Shown: one piece after another, positions 42,346 to 50,203 of the stretch | Layout: every line of letters starts with the position of its first letter | Numbering within the stretch: position 1 is the first letter of the stretch | Assembly (NCBI RefSeq): GCF_024648825.1 | Contig: NZ_JANBBE010000011.1 | Span: forward strand, 186,001 to 250,000 | DNA length: 64,000 nucleotides | Source of the DNA: Lentzea californiensis | GTDB taxonomy: Bacteria > Actinomycetota > Actinomycetes > Mycobacteriales > Pseudonocardiaceae | Direction of reading: 5' to 3' | Made by a program: the position numbers and the translations under genes | The notes under the pieces: generated by a model | What the model saw: only the letters and a program-made list of their open reading frames with translations | Database searches by the model: none | What the model was told of the DNA's origin: nothing

Positions 42346-43486
42346 GCGTCAGCAGAGTGATCTCGCTGGGCGCGAAGACGCGCATCGGCGGGCCCCAGAA
42401 GCCGGCGCCGCGGCTGGTGTAGAGCTGGGTTCGGTCGCTGTGCCTGCTCAGGCCGGCGACCACCGGCTGCTGCAGCCGCACCAGGTAGTGGAACGGCCAG
42501 ATCTGCCCGCCGTGCGTGTGCCCGGACAGCTGCAGGTCCACCCCGGCGTCGACGGCCTTCTTGATCTCGGACGGCTGGTGCGCCAGCAGCACGACCGGGG
42601 CGCCGGAGTCGGCGCCGCGCAACGCGAGCGCGAGGTCGGCGGCGTGGCCGGGCTCGCCGGAGTGGCTGGCCGTGATGTCGTCGATGCCCGCGAACACGAG
42701 CTTGGCGCCACCGCGCTCCAGTGCCACGTGCTCGTTGCGCAAGGCCTTCCAGCCCAGCCGGGTCATCAGGTCGATCCAGCCCTGCGCGTTCGAGTAGTAC
42801 TCGTGGTTGCCGGTGATGTAGAAGCGGTGCCCGGTGTTCACGTCACCGAGCGGGGTGGCCTGCTCCAGGCGCTGCTCGGCGGTGCCGTCCGCGATGTCGC
42901 CGACGTGCACGGCGATGTCGGCGCCGAGGTCGTTGACCGCGTCGACCATGCCCCTCGACCACTTCGCGCGGTTGATGGCGCCGTAGTGCGTGTCGGTGAT
43001 GACGGCGACGGTCAGGCCGTCGAACGCGGGGTCAAGCCGGGGAATCGTCACGTCTTGGCGCTTGATCCGCGGCACGCGCATCGCCTCGTACACCCCGTAG
43101 ACCGTCACGGTGACGATGAGGACCGCGAGCAACACGGCGATGAAACGGGAGCGGAACGGGTTCTCGACACCGCTCAGCGCGAGTCCGAGCCGCACGACGT
43201 CGGTGATCAGCGTCCACACGAACGCGATCCACACGAAGCCCAGCAGGAACTGGGAGATCCGCGCGGCACGGTCGCTGCCGCGCTGGGTGAACAGCACGAT
43301 CATCGTGATGGCGGCCGCGACGAACACGACGGCGGCGATCGGCCGGACCGGGTCGGGCCACTCCGCACTGGCCGCGAACAGCCCCTCGAACGGCACCCAG
43401 AACAGCAACGTCGTCACGCTGAAGAGGACGAGCGTGAACACCACCCGCCGAACCGTGATGCGGGGCCGAGTAGCGGTGGTCGTCAT
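42332..43486 (-). CDS. Membrane-anchored calcineurin-like metallophosphoesterase
   Basis: 384 residues. Four N-terminal membrane helices (up to about residue 135) are followed by a metallophosphoesterase domain with DTHYG, VGDIADG, GNHEYY, AHQPSE and GHTHGGQIWPF, which supply all the metal ligands of the YkuE/YaeI type. It should cleave a phosphoester, possibly a lipid head group, on the face of the membrane where the C-terminal domain lies. Convergent with the phosphatase gene. Confidence 0.87.
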   Translation of the reverse strand: MTTTATRPRITVRRVVFTLVLFSVTTLLFWVPFEGLFAASAEWPDPVRPIAAVVFVAAAITMIVLFTQRGSDRAARISQFLLGFVWIAFVWTLITDVVRLGLALSGVENPFRSRFIAVLLAVLIVTVTVYGVYEAMRVPRIKRQDVTIPRLDPAFDGLTVAVITDTHYGAINRAKWSRGMVDAVNDLGADIAVHVGDIADGTAEQRLEQATPLGDVNTGHRFYITGNHEYYSNAQGWIDLMTRLGWKALRNEHVALERGGAKLVFAGIDDITASHSGEPGHAADLALALRGADSGAPVVLLAHQPSEIKKAVDAGVDLQLSGHTHGGQIWPFHYLVRLQQPVVAGLSRHSDRTQLYTSRGAGFWGPPMRVFAPSEITLLTLKAS

Positions 43487-43662
43487 GCGCGCATCCTCCT
43501 GGGCTGGACGGTCTCAACCCATCTCAACGCACAGACCGGTCAGTTTGTTCGCTTCGTCCGCGATAGACGTCCATCACAGGTGTTTTCGCAGCTGAGGAGC
43601 AACCGTGAGAGAGCTGGAGAGTCCTCTGAACAACACCGGAAAAACCGCCTGACCCGACGACA

Positions 43663-43668
43663 TAGAGT
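43663..43668 (+). promoter_or_regulatory. -10 TAGAGT of a leaderless promoter
   Basis: TAGAGT is followed by 7 nt and ATG at 43676. The rest of the 189-bp gap (43487-43675) holds no feature I can support. Confidence 0.5.
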
Positions 43669-43675
43669 GGGCAAC

Positions 43676-44065
43676 ATGATCTTCTACACCGACGAGGAGA
43701 GCCGCACGCTGCGCACTGCCGTGTACGGCGCGATGCTGCTGGTTTCCCACGCCGACCCCGGCCCCGTGCTGGAGGAACGCTTCGCCGGCCTGCGCGCTCT
43801 CGCGAACCTGTCACCCGATTTACGCATCGTCCTGGGCAGCGCCCGCCCGTCCGTGCCCGCCGGCACCGACGAGGAGATCGAGCCCGTCGTCCTGGAGGCG
43901 CTGCGCTCCTCGATGAAGACCCTCGCGGCCAAGTCGCCGGAGGACGCCAGGGACTTCCCGCGCGCCGTGCTGGCGATCTGCCGCGAGGTGGCCGAGGCCG
44001 ACGGCGTCGTCGTCGAGGCCGAGGACGCGATGGTGGCCCGCATCGAGGGCGCGCTCGCCCTGTAG
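43676..44065 (+). CDS. Small helical protein, possibly TerB-like
   Basis: 129 residues, predicted all-helical, acidic, without signal or membrane helix. The last part (CREVAEADGVVVEAEDAMVA) resembles the TerB pattern ADGxxxxxE, and the first part has YGAMLLVSHAD. The assignment is weak; otherwise unknown. It stands alone, with a leaderless-type promoter in front and a bulged hairpin terminator behind. Confidence 0.55.
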   Translation: MIFYTDEESRTLRTAVYGAMLLVSHADPGPVLEERFAGLRALANLSPDLRIVLGSARPSVPAGTDEEIEPVVLEALRSSMKTLAAKSPEDARDFPRAVLAICREVAEADGVVVEAEDAMVARIEGALAL

Positions 44066-44066
44066 T

Positions 44067-44113
44067 CCGTTCGCCGGGACCAGTGTCCGCATGCTGGGCG
44101 CTGGTCCGAACGG
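44067..44113 (+). terminator. Bulged hairpin terminator
   Basis: CCGTTC (44067-44072) and GGACCAG (44077-44083) pair with CTGGTCC and GAACGG (44101-44113), with a 4-nt bulge and a 17-nt loop, beginning 2 bp after the upstream stop codon. Confidence 0.55.
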
Positions 44114-44183
44114 TCGATGGCGCGGAGCTGTCGCGGTGCCAGGGTGGGGTTCCTAGGGGAACACCATTCGGGGGAGTGCCGCT

Positions 44184-47100
44184 ATGGAACTGTCGCGCCG
44201 CGAACTGCTGAGCCGCACCGGCCAGGCCGCCGCCGTCGCCACCGCCGCGTCCGCGCTCACGATCGGCACCGCCGCTCAGGCGGAGCCCGGCGAGCGGGTG
44301 AGGCTGACGCAGGGCACCAACATCTCGGTGTCGCGGTCGCGGGACGGCAAGTGGCTCGCCATCGACCTCGTCACCGCCATCTGGGTGCTGCCTTCCGCCG
44401 GCGGGGAGGCGCGCAAGCTCACCGACGAGCTGCAGGACGCCACGCTGCCGTCGTTCGGGCCTGGCGGCCAGATCGCGTTCCAGTCCTATCGGGACGGCAA
44501 CTACCACCTCTACGTCATCGGCCTCGACGGCAAGGGGCTCAGGCAACTCACTCGAGGTGAGTACGACCACCGGGAGCCCGCGTTCTCGCCGGACGGCAGG
44601 CATCTCGCGTTCGTCAGCGACCGGGCCGGAAGTTACGGCGTGCACCTGCTCGAACTGGCCACCGGCACGATCACGCAGCTGACCGGGGTGCCGGACGAGG
44701 CCGCGGCGCCGCAGTGGTCGAGTGACGGCAAGCGGATCATCTTCACCGTCGGCAACGCGGCGGTCGACACCGTGACGCTGGACGGCGTGCGCGAACGGCT
44801 CGTCACGGCGCCGGCGGGCACGCAGTTGTTCGGGGCGGCGTTCGGGCCCGGTGGCCGGCCCAGCTACACGCGGATGCGGCCCGGTCAGGCCGAGCTGGTG
44901 CTCGGGACGACCGCGGTGGTCACGAGCGAGGACGTCTTCGGGTTCGCGCCGGTCTGGGACGGTGACAGCGTCCTCTACACCGCTGACGGCAAGATTCGCA
45001 GCCGTGCCGGCGGTTCCACAAAGGACATTCCGTTCGAGGCCACAGTTCCGGTGCGCACGAACCGCAGGCCGCACCGCACCAGGAACCTCACCGGCGGCCC
45101 GGTCAAGGGCATCGCCGGTCCGGTGGTGTCCAGTGACGGGAAGATCGCCTTCCGGGCGTTGAACGCGCTGTACGTGCTGAGCGGCGGCAAGGCCACGAAG
45201 CTCACGGACGGCAGGTACTTCGACTCCGACCCCGACTTCTCGCCCGACGGCGGGAAGATCGTCTACGCCAGCGACCGCACCGGCGTCGCGCAGTTGTGGT
45301 TGCGGGATCTCGCTTCCGGGGCGGAGGAGCTGTACGCGCCGGCGCCCCACGCGCAGATCACGCCCCGGTTCTCGCCGGACGGCACCAAAGTCGCCTACCT
45401 GGACCAGGACGGCCAGGTGTGGATCACCGACCGGCAGGCTCGCAGGCAGGTCACGCCCACGTTGTTCCAGCCCGGCCGCCCGACCTGGTCGAAGGACGGC
45501 GGCACGGTCGCCCTCGCCGCGGTGAAGCCGTTCTCCCGCCGGTTCCGCGAAGGCACCAGCCAGGTCCTGAGCATCGACCTCGTGAGCGGCGAGCTGAAGT
45601 ACACCGAGCCGATGCCGTTCCGCTCGATCGCCACCCGCGGCGACGACGGCCCGGTGTGGTCGCCGGACGGCAGGCACATCGCGTTCGTCGTCGAGAGCGT
45701 CGCGTGGGTCGTCCCGGTCGACGGAAAGGGCACCTTCCAGGGCGAGCCGCGCCAGATCACCCGCGAGGTCACGGACTCGCTGGCGTGGCACGGCGACGAC
45801 GCGCTGGTGTACCTGAACAACGGCCGGATCCGGAAGTCCACTCTGAACGGCAGGGTGACGACCATCCGGCACGGCCTGACCTGGCGCAAGCCGAAGGCGC
45901 CCGAACGCGAGGTGGTCCGCGTCGGCGCCTACTGGGACGGCGAGGCGCACGAGCTCAAGCGCAACGTCGACATCGTCGTCGAGAACGGCACCGTCCAAGA
46001 GATCCGCCCGCACCGCGGCAAGCCAGACGTCGACGCGCCAGGCCTCACCGCCATCCCCGGCCTGATCGACGCCCACAACCACTGGCACCTGCGCGGCCGC
46101 CAGTGGGGCGCGCGGCAGGGCAACGTCTGGCTCGCGTACGGCGTCACGACCGTCCGCTCACCGGGTGACCCGGTCTACCAGATGGTCGAGACCAGGGAGG
46201 CGCTGGCGGCGGGAACCCTGACGGGGCCGCGGTTCTACGCCACCGGCGAGGCCGTCGACGGCTCGCGCGTCTACTACAACTTCATGCGCCCGACGCTCAG
46301 CAAGGCCCAGCTCGACCTCGAGCTGCGCCGCGCCCACGAGCTCGGCTACGACATGATCAAGACCTACGTCCGCCTGCCCGTGGAGCTGCAACGCGCCGCC
46401 GTGCAACGGTCCCGGGTTCCGCTCTCGTCGCACTACCTGTACCCGGCCGCCAACATCGGCATGGACGGCATGGAACACGTCGGCGCCACCAACCGGCTCG
46501 GCTACTCCCACACCATCAGCAGGCAGGGCAAGGCCTACCAGGACGTGGTGGCGCTGTTCACCCGGTCCGGCATGTCGATCACGCCCACGCTGTTCCAGTC
46601 ACGTGCCCTGTACGACAACGACAAGTCGCTGGTCACCGACGAACGCACCCGCGTGCTCTACCCGTCGTGGGAGTACGAGCGGTACCTGGCCGACGCCAAC
46701 GCCCAGGGCACCCCGGCGGCCACGGCGTCCCGCGCGGTCCTGAAGGGCTGGGTCGAGTTCGCGCTGAACGTCCACCGGGGCGGCGGGTTCGTCATCACCG
46801 GCACCGACGCGCCGCTCGACAGCCCCGCCACCGCCACGCACCAGAACCTGCGCGCGCTCGTCGAATACGGCTTCACACCGAGGGAAGCGCTCATCACCGC
46901 GACCCGCAACCCGGCGAAGTGGCTGGGACTGCCGCTCGGCGCGATCAAGCCCGGTGCCGCGGCGGACATCGCGTTCGTGCGGGGCAACCCGCTGGCCGAC
47001 ATCAGAACGGCGGCGAACGTCGAGCAGGTCATGGTCGGAGGGGTGCTCCACCGGGTCCCCGACCTGCTCGAGCCCTACCGGCAGCAGCAACGGCAGGCCC

Positions 47101-47198
47101 TCACGATGTCAGCCGCGCTCGACCCGTTGCCGTCCGCGGAGAACAAGCACTGGTGGCACGAGCCGGAGTGGGCCGAGCGCGTCTGCTGCGATCACTGA
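44184..47198 (+). CDS. Tat-exported WD40-like propeller/amidohydrolase fusion
   Basis: 1004 residues. Twin-arginine signal SRRELLSRTG, then TolB/PD40-type propeller repeats (FSPDGRHLAFVSDRAG, FSPDGGKIVYASDRTG, FSPDGTKVAYLDQDG, WSPDGRHIAFVVES) to about residue 580. An amidohydrolase follows: DAHNHWH near 630 (HxH metal motif), MIKTYVRLP with the bridging Lys, SSHYLYPA and GMEHVGA with His ligands, and ITGTDAPLD with the catalytic Asp. This resembles exported imidazolonepropionase-like enzymes with an N-terminal propeller. The substrate is unknown. ATG with GGGGGAGTG upstream. Confidence 0.85.
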   Translation: MELSRRELLSRTGQAAAVATAASALTIGTAAQAEPGERVRLTQGTNISVSRSRDGKWLAIDLVTAIWVLPSAGGEARKLTDELQDATLPSFGPGGQIAFQSYRDGNYHLYVIGLDGKGLRQLTRGEYDHREPAFSPDGRHLAFVSDRAGSYGVHLLELATGTITQLTGVPDEAAAPQWSSDGKRIIFTVGNAAVDTVTLDGVRERLVTAPAGTQLFGAAFGPGGRPSYTRMRPGQAELVLGTTAVVTSEDVFGFAPVWDGDSVLYTADGKIRSRAGGSTKDIPFEATVPVRTNRRPHRTRNLTGGPVKGIAGPVVSSDGKIAFRALNALYVLSGGKATKLTDGRYFDSDPDFSPDGGKIVYASDRTGVAQLWLRDLASGAEELYAPAPHAQITPRFSPDGTKVAYLDQDGQVWITDRQARRQVTPTLFQPGRPTWSKDGGTVALAAVKPFSRRFREGTSQVLSIDLVSGELKYTEPMPFRSIATRGDDGPVWSPDGRHIAFVVESVAWVVPVDGKGTFQGEPRQITREVTDSLAWHGDDALVYLNNGRIRKSTLNGRVTTIRHGLTWRKPKAPEREVVRVGAYWDGEAHELKRNVDIVVENGTVQEIRPHRGKPDVDAPGLTAIPGLIDAHNHWHLRGRQWGARQGNVWLAYGVTTVRSPGDPVYQMVETREALAAGTLTGPRFYATGEAVDGSRVYYNFMRPTLSKAQLDLELRRAHELGYDMIKTYVRLPVELQRAAVQRSRVPLSSHYLYPAANIGMDGMEHVGATNRLGYSHTISRQGKAYQDVVALFTRSGMSITPTLFQSRALYDNDKSLVTDERTRVLYPSWEYERYLADANAQGTPAATASRAVLKGWVEFALNVHRGGGFVITGTDAPLDSPATATHQNLRALVEYGFTPREALITATRNPAKWLGLPLGAIKPGAAADIAFVRGNPLADIRTAANVEQVMVGGVLHRVPDLLEPYRQQQRQALTMSAALDPLPSAENKHWWHEPEWAERVCCDH

Positions 47199-48136
47199 AC
47201 GGGTGCCGCGAAGCTCGGTTCCGCCGCTGCCAGCCGCGGTGCGGCCACGCCCAGTCGGCGTGCCTCCGCCAGCACGTCCCGGCAGATCGCCCGCGGCTCC
47301 TCGGCCGTGGGGTCGGAGTGCGTCGCGAAGTTGTCGCGCACCGGCCCGAAGTGAGCGGTCAGCCAGGCGAACAGGGGAGCCGCCAGCCAGGTCGGCGCGC
47401 GGAACAGCAGTGCACGGCGTCCCACGACGACACCTCGTGCCTCGACCAGCGGCAGCAGTTCGCGCCCGGCCAGCAACGCCTCGCGCAGGTCGCGCCTGCG
47501 TCCCGCGAGATCGGCCAGCGCGCCCAGCCTCAGCCCCTGCGAGAACAGCCCGGCGTCCGACACGAAGTGGATCAGCAGCCAGCCGCGGAGGTCCGGTTCC
47601 TCCTTGATCCGGAACCCCGCCTCGCGGAACACCCGCCGCACGGCCCGCCCCCGTTCCGTCTGCGGGCCGACGGTTCCGAAGAGGACGGACGGCAGGATGG
47701 CGCCACGCAGCACGCCGTTCTCGCCGAAACCGCCGCCCGCCTGGGGAAAGCCCCACGCGACCTGCTCGGCGGGCAGCGCGCCGATCGCGTCCAGCGGCTC
47801 GGCCCAGATGTTGCCGAACACCAGCACCGTGGCCTTGCCGGCGCGGGGTGCCAGGAAGTCCGCCGCCTCGGTCAACCGGTGGTGCCCCACGCTCAGCACG
47901 ATCAGGTCGAAGTCGTGGTCCGGCGCCAGTTCCTCGCGCAGGCGCACCGGCCACTCCCGCACGACGCGCTGCCCCCGCAAGCTCCGCCGCATGTCGAGCA
48001 GGTCGAGGCTCGTCGTGTCCCCGTACTCCGCCGCGCGGCCGGGCCGGACGTAGAACTCGACGTCGTGCCCGGCCTGTTCCAGCGCCCAGCCGTACACGGT
48101 GGCGATCACGCCGCGGCCGAACATCAGGATCTTCAC
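47192..48136 (-). CDS. Ketopantoate reductase/ApbA-like NAD(P)-dependent reductase
   Basis: 314 residues: N-terminal nucleotide-binding motif MFGRGVIATVYGWALEQAGHD (GxGxIxxxY), then VLSVGHHRL and a C-terminal helical domain (HFVSDAGLFSQG). The family includes PanE, but the substrate-binding Lys/Asn/Ser set is not clearly kept, so pantothenate synthesis is not implied. It is divergent from the TetR gene with a palindrome between them, hence a probable TetR target. GTG start with ACGAGGTGGACC upstream. Confidence 0.8.
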   Translation of the reverse strand: MKILMFGRGVIATVYGWALEQAGHDVEFYVRPGRAAEYGDTTSLDLLDMRRSLRGQRVVREWPVRLREELAPDHDFDLIVLSVGHHRLTEAADFLAPRAGKATVLVFGNIWAEPLDAIGALPAEQVAWGFPQAGGGFGENGVLRGAILPSVLFGTVGPQTERGRAVRRVFREAGFRIKEEPDLRGWLLIHFVSDAGLFSQGLRLGALADLAGRRRDLREALLAGRELLPLVEARGVVVGRRALLFRAPTWLAAPLFAWLTAHFGPVRDNFATHSDPTAEEPRAICRDVLAEARRLGVAAPRLAAAEPSFAAPVQ

Positions 48137-48160
48137 GGTCCACCTCGTGGGTTACGATAT

Positions 48161-48181
48161 AAGTGGAGACAATCTCCACTT
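48161..48181. promoter_or_regulatory. TetR operator between the reductase and tetR genes
   Basis: Perfect 9-bp arms AAGTGGAGA (48161-48169) and TCTCCACTT (48173-48181) with a 3-bp centre. It lies in the 70-bp divergent gap, just beyond the overlapping -10-like hexamers TACGAT (48153-48158, plus) and TATCGT (minus). Confidence 0.7.
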
Positions 48182-48206
48182 TTGAAGCTAGGGAGGCAGG
48201 TGCCGT

Positions 48207-48818
48207 TTGTCAACGCGAGGCAGTGACAGGCCGCTGCGTGCGGACGCCCAGCGCAACCGCCAGGCGCTACTGGTCAAGGCCAGGGAGCTCTTCGAGTCCG
48301 GGGAGTTCTTCGACCTGCGCTTCGACGACTTCGCCCGGCTGGCCGGCGTCGGCACGGGCACGCTGTACCGCCACTTCCCGACCAGGGAGGCGCTGGCCGA
48401 GGCGGTCTACCACGAGGAGGTCGTCGCGCTGTGCGACCGTGCTCGCCGGCTGCGGGCCACCTTGCCCGCGCTGGAGGCGTTGGCGACCTTCCTCCGCGAT
48501 TTCGTCGACTACATGCACGAACACCACGGCCTGGCCCGGACGGTGGCCACGCTCATGACCACCGGCTCGGAGACGCTCGCCGAGGGCAGCAGGGCGCTGG
48601 AAGAGGCTGTCACCGGCCTGGTGGCCGCCGCTGCCGAGGAGGGGACCGTCCGGGGCGACGTGGGGGCCGGCGCCGTCATGATGGCGTTGCACGGCATCGG
48701 CGCGGCCCACGACCGCCCGGGGTGGCGGGCGGAGGCCGACGGTGTCATCACCCTGGTGCTGGACGGGCTCGTTCAGGGAGCCCAGCCGAGCAGCCCGAAC
48801 GACTCCCCGGCCAGGTGA
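48207..48818 (+). CDS. TetR-family repressor
   Basis: 203 residues: N-terminal HTH (FARLAGVGTGTLYRHFPTRE) and a TetR_C ligand domain. It most likely represses itself and the divergent reductase through the palindrome at 48161. The start is a TTG with GGGAGGCAGG upstream; there is no ATG/GTG in frame. The C-terminal 46 bp overlap the convergent Nudix gene. Confidence 0.85.
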   Translation: MSTRGSDRPLRADAQRNRQALLVKARELFESGEFFDLRFDDFARLAGVGTGTLYRHFPTREALAEAVYHEEVVALCDRARRLRATLPALEALATFLRDFVDYMHEHHGLARTVATLMTTGSETLAEGSRALEEAVTGLVAAAAEEGTVRGDVGAGAVMMALHGIGAAHDRPGWRAEADGVITLVLDGLVQGAQPSSPNDSPAR

Positions 48819-49213
48819 CCGGTGATCCCGGCGGCGGAGTAGGAGAGGAAGTCCTCCGGCAGCGCGTCCAGCCCGAACCACCGCAGTTCCGAACACTTCT
48901 CCGGCTCGCGGTTGACCGGCTCCCCGCTCCACCGCCGGACCTCGAAGAACAGCCCGAGCCGCGGTTCCACGCCGGATCCGCTGGCGTGCAAGGTGTGCAC
49001 GTGCCGCAGGTCACCGGGCTCGATCACCACCCCGACCTCCTCCGCGGCCTCGCGCACGGCACCGTCGAGCACGGACTCGCCCGCGTCGAGCTTGCCCGAG
49101 GGCAGGTGCCACAGGCCGTCGAACCGGGGGTCGGCGTCACGGCGCCGGGAGAGGAGCACCTTGCCGTCGCGCACGAGCAGCACGTGGACGTCGATCAGGT
49201 GGCGGTCGGCCAT
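48773..49213 (-). CDS. Nudix hydrolase
   Basis: 146 residues with a complete Nudix box, GKLDAGESVLDGAVREAAEE (GX5EX7REUXEEXG). It would hydrolyse a nucleoside diphosphate linked to another group, as in MutT-like clean-up; the exact substrate is unknown. ATG at 49213 with -10 TACGGT (49220-49225) 6 nt upstream, so leaderless. It is divergent from the kinase gene at 49268. Confidence 0.88.
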   Translation of the reverse strand: MADRHLIDVHVLLVRDGKVLLSRRRDADPRFDGLWHLPSGKLDAGESVLDGAVREAAEEVGVVIEPGDLRHVHTLHASGSGVEPRLGLFFEVRRWSGEPVNREPEKCSELRWFGLDALPEDFLSYSAAGITGHLAGESFGLLGWAP

Positions 49214-49219
49214 GGGCCC

Positions 49220-49225
49220 ACCGTA
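49220..49225 (-). promoter_or_regulatory. -10 TACGGT of the Nudix gene
   Basis: On the minus strand TACGGT is followed by 6 nt and then ATG at 49213. On the plus strand of the same 54-bp gap CACGAT (49256-49261) lies 6 nt before the ATG at 49268. Confidence 0.5.
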
Positions 49226-49267
49226 AATGATCTGCGTCGAGCCGCGGGGCCGTGACACGATCTTGCC

Positions 49268-50203
49268 ATGACAGCCTTCGCGACCCCCGAGAACATCGCC
49301 GCCCGCACCACTGCCGCACGAGACGCCGCGGTGGCGGCAGGTCGCGAACTCGGCCTGGAGATCACCGAGGGCAAGGTGCTCTACGAACTGTTCTCCGTCG
49401 TCGTGCACCTCGCACCGTCGCCCGTCGTGGCCCGGATCCCGACCGTCCTGCCGCACACCACGACCCTCGAGTCGCTGGCCAGGCGCCAGCAACAGGAACT
49501 CGACGTCGCGCAGTGGCTGCACGACCAGGGCACCCCGGTCATCCCGCCGAGCACGCTGGTGCCGCGCGAACCCGTGCAGCGCGACGGTTTCTCGATCACC
49601 TTCTGGCCGTTCACCGACGAGGACAAGTCCGCGGAACCGGACTACCTCAAGAACTCCGAACTCTCCGCCGACCTGCACGAGGCGCTGCGCGACTACCCGG
49701 GCGAGCTCGAGTTCCTGTCGTCGGCGGAACCGCGGTTCGTCCGCGAAGGCCTCGAAAAGCTCGAAGGCCTGGACATCGTCACCGCGGCAGACCTCCAGCG
49801 GGCACGAGCCGAATGGGAGGTCCTGGAGCCGCTCGTCAGCTCCCAGGCCGCCTTCGAGGCGAAGTTCCCCGGCATCGGACTGCAGCCCGTCCACGGCGAC
49901 TCACCGCCCGCGAACATCTTCGCGAGCACCACCGGCCCGCTGTTCTCCGACTTCGAGCTGATCACCTACGGCCCGGTCGAATGGGACCTGGCCGGCCTCG
50001 GCCTGGAGTACGAGGCCGCCTACAACCGCGGCGCGCGCAAGAACGGCCTGCGCGAGCTCGACACGGAGGTGCTCCGGTTCGTCAACGCGGTCGGCGCGAT
50101 CCGGGTGATCGCCTACCTGTCGTGCGCGGACCAGCTGCCCGCCATGGTCGACTTCATGCAGCCGTTCATCAACCAGTGGCGGGACACCGAGTCCTACGCG
50201 TGA
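49268..50203 (+). CDS. Aminoglycoside-phosphotransferase-fold small-molecule kinase
   Basis: 311 residues of the APH/choline-kinase fold: Brenner's motif HGDSPPANIF (the usual HGDLHxxN) and SDFELITYGPVEWDL in place of the metal-binding DFE/DWE. The N-lobe phrase VARIPTVLPHTT carries the nucleotide-side Arg rather than a clear Lys. It should phosphorylate a hydroxyl of a small molecule, which may or may not be an antibiotic; I see no reason to call it a resistance gene. The last 10 bp overlap the GGDEF-EAL gene. Confidence 0.78.
   Translation: MTAFATPENIAARTTAARDAAVAAGRELGLEITEGKVLYELFSVVVHLAPSPVVARIPTVLPHTTTLESLARRQQQELDVAQWLHDQGTPVIPPSTLVPREPVQRDGFSITFWPFTDEDKSAEPDYLKNSELSADLHEALRDYPGELEFLSSAEPRFVREGLEKLEGLDIVTAADLQRARAEWEVLEPLVSSQAAFEAKFPGIGLQPVHGDSPPANIFASTTGPLFSDFELITYGPVEWDLAGLGLEYEAAYNRGARKNGLRELDTEVLRFVNAVGAIRVIAYLSCADQLPAMVDFMQPFINQWRDTESYA

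Noticed and set aside
49268..50203. Aminoglycoside resistance gene
   Set aside because: Only the general APH fold is visible, with an altered metal motif (DFE) and no clear P-loop Lys; resistance cannot be claimed.
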